From NCBI GenBank assembly GCA_021464415.1, contig CM038469.1, forward strand, positions 3,326,501-3,390,500: a DNA stretch of 64,000 nt, in the 5' to 3' direction. Origin of the DNA: Lonicera japonica. Taxonomy: Eukaryota; Streptophyta; Magnoliopsida; Dipsacales; Caprifoliaceae. The position numbers and the translations under genes were made by a program. The notes under the pieces were generated by a model. That model was not told the origin of the DNA. It did not search any database and saw nothing but the letters and a program-made list of their open reading frames with translations. Position 1 is the first letter of the stretch. Every line of letters begins with the position of its first letter. Below are positions 56,379 through 64,000 of the stretch, piece after piece.

Positions 56379-58410
56379 CGTATAAATTTGTAGATTAATG
56401 TGGTTTCTTTTCTTAATTTTATACTTCGATTTCATCTATTAAATAACCACCATGGTTGCTTTTGGCGGATACGGTCATGAAATAAGATGTGTTTATGAAT
56501 TATTCTCAACAATATAATTGCTGAAATAGAAGAAAAAGGGACATAACTCTTCTCTATTACGTACCCTTCGGTCTAATTTTGTACAATAGTTTCTAGTTCG
56601 AGAGTTAAATAAATGAATTTTTTCATGAAACTTGGTGAAGATGATCTCTACAATAATGATTAAGATCATCTCGATAAAATTTCATCAATAAATTCAAACA
56701 AGAATTAAAGTGGGCATGAAAAAAATTGATTCATATATCCATTGTTAATGCAACACTTATTTTAGTTAAAAAAAAAAAAAAGGAATGAAAACAAACAACT
56801 CTATGCTTGCTTCTATTTTTTATAGAAAAAATATTAACCCTTACAAGATTAGGACTCTATTTTATCGTTAGCACAAATTCACCCATATTACATTTATATC
56901 AATATTAAATTTCTCCATAACCAATTATGAATAGGTAATGCTCGCGTACTCCTTTTAAAGTTATAAATATTATTTCCCCTAAAATAAATAAATCATGCAA
57001 TATAATTTTTCTTAACTTCTTCTATATTAATTATTACTTTTTTCAGCCTACGGCTTCAATGTATAAGTATAAAAAATCTCTGACGACGCACAACAAGGCT
57101 AAAATTTATTCCATAGCGACACAAAGTAACAAAGAGTAAATGTGAATCTTATTTACTTTTACTCTTCTAAAAAAATTTAGATATGCCTCTCTATAATTAT
57201 TTTTCTTCCACTAAATTTGTATAACATACATATTTTTCTCGATCATAGTTATTATTAAAGTGTTGATAGAAACATTTGGATGTATACGTGGCCCTTTTGA
57301 TCTTTATGGTGATTTATAAATCAATTTTTATACTATTATTAAAAATATTCTTTAAGTGATAAGTGTGGATTAAGAGCACTTTGATGTAAAACAATATGTT
57401 TGATTAATCTTTGTCATTCGTTCAAAACTATTACGATACCAAAAAGGAGCCATTCCATTAATACTCTTTTAATTAATGGATATGTACGTGGCTCTCTAGG
57501 CTTTTTTACATTATACGCGCAATGTGTATAAGCCCACTAATATTAATAAATTTTTTAATAAGAAATTATTTTTTTCACACGCAATTTTTTGTGTATCAAA
57601 ATTGTAGTATTGTAAATGAAAGGTATGTGATTTATTCTGATTAACTTTGTTTATTCTAATATCAATCAACGATGCAAAATAATTTATTTAAGGAAAAAAA
57701 TTTACATAACAATAAAAATAATTTTACTTGTATTAAAATATCTTTGTCATTTACTATTAGCTTTGGGGTACTAGATTGTTCATTTCATCTTTATTCTCTG
57801 CATTACCCTGCCCAAAAACCTCAAACTTAATTTGTTTTTAAGATATATAAATATTGAGTTTTTGATAAACATAATTTGAATTTATAAAAAAATTGCAATC
57901 TAGTGCTAAATTAATTACTAGGCAAACTTGGTCTTACTTCCTAAAACACGTCATCTTCTTTTTTGAAAAAATTAACATTAATAATATATACTTTAATTAA
58001 TTAGTAAAAAATTAACATTAATACTCTAATTAGTATAGAGATATATATGGATGGTGGTTTATGAAATTAGATATTAGATACCAGTTTAATTGATCCCCTC
58101 CTCATTCATGAACACAAAATATTTTTGACCTTTTACGTACCTAGCTTCCTATTAAGGTAGGTAGGTAGCTCTGGTAAACGCGCGCAAACTCCCCGGGCCG
58201 GCCTTTGCAAACACAAGTCATACGACTTCGTCATATATATGTTTATTCCAAGTCTTTCTTTTCACATATATGTTCTCCAAAAAAACAAAAGTCTTTTTCA
58301 TATATATGTTCCAAGTAAAAGTCATTTCCATGGAAGACTTTTGACTTACATGGTGCATGTATTGTTTACGTACTCCATTATTAATTTTAATTTATGCACC
58401 AATACTCTTC
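56379..58410. other. Spacer between the two intact matrixin genes
   Basis: No gene. It holds a foldback MITE copy (56570-56760), a long AT-rich stretch, and from about 57715 the duplicated upstream block shared with 49650-49860 and 53345 onward. A TTGACT W-box core lies at 58341-58346. Confidence 0.5.
56570..56760. repeat. Foldback MITE, family A, left part
   Basis: It carries TAGTTCGAGAGTTAAATAAA, GAATTTTTTCATGAAACTTG, GATGATCTCTACAATAATGA, and the end of the central block near 56740. The right half is missing. Confidence 0.55.
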
Positions 58411-58418
58411 TATAAGTA
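58411..58418 (+). promoter_or_regulatory. TATA-like box of matrixin B
   Basis: TATAAGTA, a weaker version of the TATAAATA in copy A, at the same place before GAGTACTCGAACAT. It lies 53 bases before the ATG. Confidence 0.5.
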
Positions 58419-58470
58419 GAGTACTCGAACATATATTGAAGTATCCCAATAATATAATTGAGAGCTAGCA

Positions 58471-59403
58471 ATGGCAATTAAAGTTTCCCAACTCTTTTTT
58501 TGCATCTTCCTCCTTCTCCCTCTCCTATCTAATTCAAAGTTAGAGGAGCACAATGGTGAAAAGCCATCATCTCCCTTTGAGTTTCTCAAGCATTTACAAG
58601 GGTGCCATAAGGGAGAAAAGGTAAAAGGTGTTCACAACCTTAAACAATACCTCAAGAATTTTGGTTACTTAAACTGTCCAAAAAATTACTCCCATTGCGA
58701 CGACGACGATTTTGACGGTTTCTTAGATGAAGCCGTCAAAACCTACCAACTCAATTATCATCTTAACACCACTGGTACCTTAGATGCTCAAACTGTATCA
58801 ATGATGATGAAACCTCGATGCGGTGTGGCTGATATTATCAATGGTACTAATAGGATGCGTGCCGGCAAGAAAAAGCACCACCATGGCTCTCATTCACTTC
58901 ATACAGTTTCTCACTATACTTTCTTTCAAGGATTTCCGAGATGGCCAGCTTCTAAGACCCACCTTACCTTTGCGTTTTCACGAGGGACCGGCGATCCTGA
59001 TGCAGTCAACCCTATTACGCGAGCTTTTACCAGATGGGCTCGTACAACACATTTTACATTTTCGCGGACTGAAGATTATTTGAATGCCGATATAAAGATT
59101 AGTTTCCATAGAGGTAACCATGGAGATGGTCACCCATTTTACGGTCGTGGTGGAGCCCTGGCTCATGCTTTTGCACCGACCGATGGAAGGTTTCACTATG
59201 ATGCCGATGAATTGTGGTCTGAGGGTCCAGTCTCCGGAGCTTTTGATTTAGAGACTGTTGCCTTGCATGAAATTGGGCACCTTCTTGGACTTGGGCATAG
59301 CTCGGTTGAGGACGCAATCATGTATTCTTATATTTCACCAGGAACAACTAAAGGTCTACATGGGGACGATGTTCAAGGAATTAGGGCTTTATATAATGTT
59401 TGA
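58471..59403 (+). CDS. Plant matrixin (matrix metalloproteinase) B
   Basis: Intronless, 310 residues, very close to copy A throughout. Signal peptide ~1-21, cysteine switch PRCGVAD (~115-121), zinc site HEIGHLLGLGH (~266-276) and Met-turn (AIMYSYI) are all kept. One extra residue lies in the SRGTGDPD loop. Differences from A include Y69C (NCPKNYSH), so it has an additional propeptide cysteine, and several charge changes on the catalytic-domain surface (SFHRGNHGDGHPFY against SFHSGSHGDGQPFD). Like A it ends at LYNV without an anchor tail. The two probably act outside the cell on wall or apoplastic proteins. Confidence 0.93.
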   Translation: MAIKVSQLFFCIFLLLPLLSNSKLEEHNGEKPSSPFEFLKHLQGCHKGEKVKGVHNLKQYLKNFGYLNCPKNYSHCDDDDFDGFLDEAVKTYQLNYHLNTTGTLDAQTVSMMMKPRCGVADIINGTNRMRAGKKKHHHGSHSLHTVSHYTFFQGFPRWPASKTHLTFAFSRGTGDPDAVNPITRAFTRWARTTHFTFSRTEDYLNADIKISFHRGNHGDGHPFYGRGGALAHAFAPTDGRFHYDADELWSEGPVSGAFDLETVALHEIGHLLGLGHSSVEDAIMYSYISPGTTKGLHGDDVQGIRALYNV

Positions 59404-59564
59404 TGTATCTTAATTGTATACTTTGATTTCATCTGTTAAATAATCACCATGCTTGTTAGTGGTGGATGCGGTCATTAAATAAGACGTGTTTTATGAATTT
59501 TTATCAACGGTATAACTACTAAAATAGAAGAAAAATGACTTAGCTCATCTCCATTACCTTTCGA
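59404..59564. other. 3' flank of matrixin B
   Basis: Likely 3' untranslated region. It is similar to 56379-56560 after copy A (TTTGATTTCATCTxTTAAAT, then GCGGTCAT.AAATAAGA.GTG). Confidence 0.5.
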
Positions 59565-59875
59565 TCCAATTTCGTCCAATGGCATCTAATTCGAGGGCTA
59601 AATAGATGAACTTTTTTGTGAATCTTGGTGGAGCTGGAGATGATCTCTATAATAATGAGTAGATTATCTCAACAAAGCCTCATCAAGAAATTCAAACCGG
59701 AAGTGGGCGTAATAAAAATATTGATACATTTCTTCATTTTCGACCATTAAAATTTTAAATGTTCATCTCACCCTCACCTAGAATGAATTTTTTAGATGAA
59801 ATTTTGTGGAAATGATCATCTCTCCCAAGTTGTGTGAGAAAATATATCCGTTTAACTTTTGAATTAGAACACCTT
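59565..59875. repeat. Foldback MITE, family A, full copy
   Basis: The left part has TTCGTCCAATGGCATCTAAT and AGATGAACTTTTTTGTGAAT..TTGGTGGAG; the right part is the inverse (TCTCCCAAGTTGTGTGAGAA, TTAACTTTTGAATTAGAA). The centre contains CAAACCGGAAGTGG and ATAAAAATATTGATACATTT. It is non-coding and ~160 bases after the matrixin B stop. Confidence 0.65.
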
Positions 59876-60030
59876 CAACTGTTATTAATCCAATAGGACT
59901 CCCCTTCTTTAGGAATTCTTAAAATTGACAAGTATTAAAAACGTAAGTAATCAGTTGAATCCAATTTTTGAATTCTGCTTAACTGTTTATGCATGTATAT
60001 ATAGATCAAATTCTACTTATGCCTTGTACC

Positions 60031-60549
60031 CAGTGGCGTAGCCAGAAATTTTTAGCTGGGGGTGCGCAAATTTTTTTTTTTTACATATACGAACAAACAC
60101 AAACTCTAAATTTCTTGTCAACATAAGAATAAGAATAACCCTAAATTGAAACCTTTTCCGTTTTGTGTGCGTGACCCACGGTGCTTTGGACAGCCGGACG
60201 AGGTCACCAGTCAAGGAAAGCCGAGAGGAGATTGGTGGCTCAGTGCAGTGGAGACGTGGAGTGAAATGGAAAAAGTTTGATACTTTGAGCACTTGCAAAA
60301 ATAAGAGAACAGGAGAGAAGAGAATAAAAAAAAGAAAGGGGGGAGAGACTCGGATCTCTCTCTTCACTTAAGTGTATTTCAATTCTCCAAATAGCCCTCC
60401 ACTTTTATTTCTTCAAATTATATACTCTCAACTATAAATTTATACATATAAATCCTTATATTATTTTTATTTTATTTTTTTTAAAAAAAATTATCGAAAT
60501 CGTCGGGAGTGCACCCGCACCCCCTCGCCACAGTGTGGCAACGCCACTG
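60031..60549. mobile_element. Non-autonomous hAT element (CAGTGGCG ends)
   Basis: Ends CAGTGGCGTAGCCAG and TGGCAACGCCACTG are inverted. Perfect 8-base target duplications CTTGTACC lie at 60023-60030 and 60550-60557. The length is 519 bases. The interior carries TAGCTGGGGGTGCGC and its approximate inverse AGTGCACCCGCACCCCCTC. No transposase frame was seen. Confidence 0.88.
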
Positions 60550-60557
60550 CTTGTACC

Positions 60558-60957
60558 TGTACCCGTACCATGCACCAAAGCGTCTTGCAAATTCAGTAAC
60601 TTTGAACATGATTACAACAAAATTTAAAAGGTTCATATTAACTATCATTAACATGTTTGGCTCTCACAAGTGTCGACTCATTTAGCAGATGCTTAAATGA
60701 ATGGCAAGATGCTACAACGGAGTGAAAAAAGTCCTGAAAATTATAACCCAAATGAATTTTAAACACATATTTGCACTACGTGGGCTCCCAACAAAATCTG
60801 AGGCAACCACATTGATCTTGTTATTAGTAAATGTAATTTTGAATTCTATGGGGCAATTTATGAAACCTGTGGAGGGCAATAAACTAATAAAACAAAAATT
60901 TTATTAAGAATTTGTAATGGCTATATATAATACAAAGAGGGTAACTTTCCTTGATTA
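60558..60957. other. Short spacer
   Basis: No gene seen. AT-rich DNA between the hAT element and the copia LTR. Confidence 0.4.
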
Positions 60958-61008
60958 TGTTAAAAATAAAGAAATGGAAGAGAGAACTCTTGTATTAAAT
61001 TGAATGAG

Positions 61009-61084
<76 letters not shown>

Positions 61085-61236
61085 AATGAGCCCTCTATAT
61101 ATATAAGGATGTGTACAAGTATGAACAGGGAAATAAATAGAATCTATGAATATATAAACTTGTACAAGTCAACTCTGACAAACTAGCAAAATCCCTAACA
61201 TATGGCAACAATATATGCAAAATATATATGTTAACA
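60958..61236 (-). repeat. 3' LTR of a copia element
   Basis: On the - strand it starts TGTTAACATATATA (61236) and ends TATTTTTAACA (60958), so the ends are inverted TGTTAA/TTAACA. A TATATATATAGAGGGC box lies near 61090-61106, and an (AAT)n microsatellite of about 70 bases (61012-61082) lies downstream of it, in the transcribed part. A purine tract GAAGGGGGA (polypurine tract on the - strand) abuts the LTR at 61237-61246, placing it as the 3' LTR. Confidence 0.75.
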
Positions 61237-61553
61237 TCCCCCTTCAAACCCAAGGTGGCATATGCGATATATACCAGCTTGAGTTTGGAAATAAGTTCGA
61301 GAAAGCGAGTAGGAGGATGAACTTTGGTGAAAACATCAGCTGGTTAATCTTTAGAAGAAACAGAGAGAAGATGACAGTGCTTTGCGTGACATGCTGACGA
61401 ACAAAATGACAATCGATTTATATATGCTTTGTACATTCATGAAAGACCTCATTATGGGCGATCTGAATAACATTTCGATTGTCACAATAGAGAATATTGA
61501 GGGGCACCCATCTCCTCAAGAAGCCATCTAAGCTAGACAAGTTGTTGTGTAGT
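61237..61553 (-). pseudogene. Copia RNase H/C-terminus fragment
   Basis: The - strand reads the last part of a copia polyprotein: LVWLRWLLEEMG-like sequence, LYCDNRNVIQIAHNEVFHE, TKHI and IDCHFVR, then QLADVFTK and RFLELISKLKLV. The LTR follows 13 codons later. A stop follows TKHI and the frame shifts near 61370-61345. The upstream part is cut at 61553, where a CACTA element begins. Confidence 0.8.
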
Positions 61554-62171
61554 CACTACACCAAAATCAATAATTTATGACAGCCGAAAACTGTTTCAAA
61601 GGCCAAAAACTGTCACAAAGAGCTGTTACATAAACGACTATCACAAGTTTCTTTGTGACAGCCAAAAACTGTCACACAACAGTAACAACCCAAATTTATA
61701 TGACATTCTAAGGCGACTTTTTGTGGCTGTCACAAAGCCAAGTTGTGACAGTTATTTGCAGTCATATAAATTGTGTTTGTGACAGCCATAAGCTATCACA
61801 AGTTATTGTAATTTGTGACTATTTTAAGCAGTCACAAAATTGATTTCATGTGATAGCTTTTAACTGTCACAACTTAGTCAGAAATTTATCACATAAATTT
61901 ATGACAGTTTAATACTGTCACAATCTGTTTGTTTTGTGACAGTTTTAAGAATCAGAAACATGTTACAAAAGACCGTGGAATATTTTGTGACTGTTTTCAA
62001 CAATCACAATTTTTGTGGATATTTGAAAAAAAAAATCGAAAATATCAAATACCAATTTTTTTACCTGCATTTCAATCAAAATCCACAATATATTTGCACT
62101 ACAATTCAATCAATATATTGGCAATACAATCAAATCAATCAATATCCACATTATATTTACACTACAATCCA

Positions 62172-62344
62172 TTAATCAAAGTCCCAGTTATACTTCATAA
62201 TTAGATCAATTTGTTTATAGAAATCTTCTATAATCGTAGAGAAACGCTCTAGCAAGTCACTGAACTGTGGAGAAACTGATTGCTGACCATTGATAATATT
62301 TACAAGCCTTTGACTTAAATATCTAAATTGGTTAATAAGAGTAG
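62172..62344 (-). CDS. Possible last exon of a CACTA-encoded protein
   Basis: The - strand reads an open stretch ending at a stop at 62174-62172: STLINQFRYLSQRLVN, then QQSVSPQFSDLLERFS and IIEDFYKQIDLIMK. Its helical, Gln/Leu-rich character suits the C-terminus of a plant transposase-associated protein (TNP1-like). An acceptor-like CACAAG precedes it, at the edge of the first 381-base repeat. No upstream exon can be joined with confidence, so function is inferred only from its place inside the CACTA element. Confidence 0.4.
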
Positions 62345-64000
62345 AACCTTGTGTTGCTTCTAATAGACCTAAAGGTTACCCCAATAACATGAAAATGCTT
62401 GTACAGTAAACTTTAGCTATGAACTTCGAATTTAATCAAATTATTAATCTAGCCAGAAATAACCTTAACAGGTTGCATGACTTCACTAGATCTCAGTTCT
62501 GCACTTAACCCAGCACCTTAAACTTTGAGAATCCATGTATCAAATCCTTGGCTGGACATGGTACGTGCAAACGAAGACTGCAAACAATTTACATTCATCA
62601 CCAAAGGCCTAAAGGACTAACAAATGAACTAAGGGAAAAATAAAAGTAGTACCTTGAATATAGCAAGAATTGATAACAAACAAATGACCACATATATTTT
62701 TAACTTTAGTCACGATCCAAAGTAGAACCTTGTGTTGCTTCTAATAGACCTGAAAGGTTACCCCAACAACATGAAAGTGCTTGTACAGTAAACCATTGCT
62801 ATGAACTTCGAATTTAATCAAATAATTAATCTGGCCAAAAATAACCTTAACAAGTTGCTTGACTCGCTAGATCTCACTTTTGCACTCAACCCAGCACATT
62901 GAACTTCTAGAATCCATGTATCCAATCCTTGGTTGGACAAGGTACGTGCAAACGAAGCCTGCAAACAGTTTACATTCATCACTGAAGGCCTAAAGGACTA
63001 ACAAATGAACTAAGGGAAAAATAAAAGTAGTACCTTGAATATAACAAGAATTGATAACAAACAAACGACCACATATATACTTAACTTTGGTCATGATCCA
63101 AAGTAGAACCTTGTGTTGCTTCTAATAGACCTGAAAGGTTACCCCAACAACATGAAAGTGCTTGTACATTAAACCTTTGCTATGAACTTTGAATTTAATC
63201 AAATAATTAATTTGGCCAGAAATAACTTTAACATGTTGCTTGACTTTGCTACATCTCACTTCTGCACTAAACCCAGCACATTGAACTTCTAGAATCCATG
63301 TATCAAATCCTTGGCTGGGCATGGTACGTGCAAACGAAGTTTGCAAACAATTTGCATTCATCACCAAAGGCCTAAAGGACTAACAAATGAACTAAGGGAA
63401 AAATAAAAGTAGTACCTTGAATATAGCAAGAATTGATAACAAACAAATGACCACATATATATTTAACTTTAGTCACGATCCAAAGTAGAACCTTGTGTTG
63501 CTTCTAATAGACCTGAAAGGTTACCCCAACAACATGAAAGTGCTTGTACGTTAAACCTTTGCTATGAACTTCGAATTTAATCAAATAATTAATTTGGCCA
63601 GAAATAACCTTAGCAGTTGCTTGACTTTGCTACATCTCACTTCTGCACTAAACCCAGCACCTTGAACTTCGAGAATCCATGTATCAAATCCTTAGCTGGA
63701 GATGGAACATGCAAATGAAGACTACATACAGTTTACATTCATCACCGAAGTCCTAAAGGACTGACAAAGGAACTAAGGAAAAAATAAAAGTAGTACCTTG
63801 AATATATCAAGAATTGATAACAGACAAATGACCACAGACAAGTTTAACCTTGGTCACGATCCAAAGTAGAACCTTGTGTTGCTTCTAATAGACCTGAAAG
63901 GTTACTCCAACAACATGAAAGTGCTTGTATAGTAAACATTTGTTATGAACTTCGAATTTAATCAAATAATTAATCTGGCCAGAAATAACCTTAACAGGTT
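62341..64000. repeat. 381-base tandem repeat array in the CACTA element
   Basis: The landmark GTAGAACCTTGTGTTGCTTC starts at 62341, 62722, 63103, 63485 and 63866, so the period is 381, 381, 382 and 381 bases. At least 4.3 units are present and the array continues past the window. Units are close copies; the first has diverged most. On the - strand each unit has a partly open frame (for example 63367-63122, with QGFDTWILEVQCAG and KHFHVVGVTFQVY), an acceptor-like TTTGCAG, and a donor-like CAAG|GTACTA. Confidence 0.88.

Larger units (their letters stand above)
61554..64000. mobile_element. CACTA (En/Spm) element, runs off the window
   Basis: It starts CACTACACCAAAATCAATAA, the family terminus, just after AGT (61551-61553, the likely 3-base target site). 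Subterminal repeats follow from 61580 to about 61990: many copies of TTGTGACAGTT/AACTGTCACAA in both orientations, a hallmark of CACTA termini. After them come a likely terminal exon on the - strand (62172-62344) and a 381-base tandem array to the end of the window. The other terminus is outside. Confidence 0.8.

Noticed and set aside
1..64000. CRISPR arrays, bacterial operons, rRNA genes
   Set aside because: The window is plant nuclear DNA. The tandem arrays at 21306 and 62341 do not have CRISPR-like spacing or repeats, and no rRNA sequence was recognised.

Overview
This is a piece of plant nuclear DNA, almost certainly from a eudicot. The reasons are AT-rich intergenic sequence, genes with introns and GT-AG borders, plant-only families (SAG101, U-box/ARM ligase, class III peroxidase, plant matrixins, AN1 stress proteins), and dense plant transposons (copia, gypsy, RTE and L1-like LINEs, tRNA-derived SINEs, hAT, Mutator, Harbinger-like and CACTA). 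SAG101 is a eudicot partner of the TIR-NLR immune pathway, so the host probably uses TIR/EDS1 immunity. I cannot name the species.

Layout. 0-3.9 kb: nested, broken retrotransposons (a gypsy integrase relic, then a copia element inserted in the gag of a second copia). 4.7-13.8 kb: two tandem, apparently intact SAG101 genes on the + strand, each with four exons, a start codon split by intron 1, and WRKY-type W-boxes next to the TATA box. 16.8-18.3 kb: a two-exon class III peroxidase on the - strand. 21.3-21.9 kb: a tandem array built on a 20-base palindrome. 22.4-22.7 kb: a truncated plastid-lipid (fibrillin) exon. 25.4-25.9 kb: a 5'-truncated RTE LINE with a perfect 18-base target duplication. 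27.0-28.5 kb: an intronless U-box/ARM ubiquitin ligase. 32-37 kb: transposon-rich DNA with a solo LTR, a LINE split by a hAT-like element, and a SINE with a 15-base target duplication. 37.7-38.3 kb: a two-exon, two-finger AN1 protein. 39.1-44.0 kb: a seven-exon SAM-domain protein on the - strand, most of whose exons are too short to stand out as open frames. 44.5-53.2 kb: a MITE/MULE cluster, a hAT-like element, a 2.1-kb solo LTR and another MULE-like element. 54.2-59.4 kb: a tandem array of three matrixin genes (one pseudogene, two intact). 60.0-64.0 kb: a hAT element with a perfect 8-base target duplication, a copia 3' end and LTR, and a CACTA element carrying 381-base tandem repeats that runs off the window.

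How the genes relate. SAG101 is known to pair with EDS1 and, on sensing TIR-made nucleotides, to engage helper NLRs. Peroxidases, U-box ligases, AN1 proteins and plant matrixins are all often stress- or defence-responsive, so the window has an immune or stress flavour. There is no sign that the genes are co-regulated as one unit. The two tandem families (SAG101 and matrixin) are the dynamic part; transposons have inserted into and broken the duplicated blocks.

All exon borders were read by eye from GT/AG sites, reading phase and family similarity. No alignment or database search was run.
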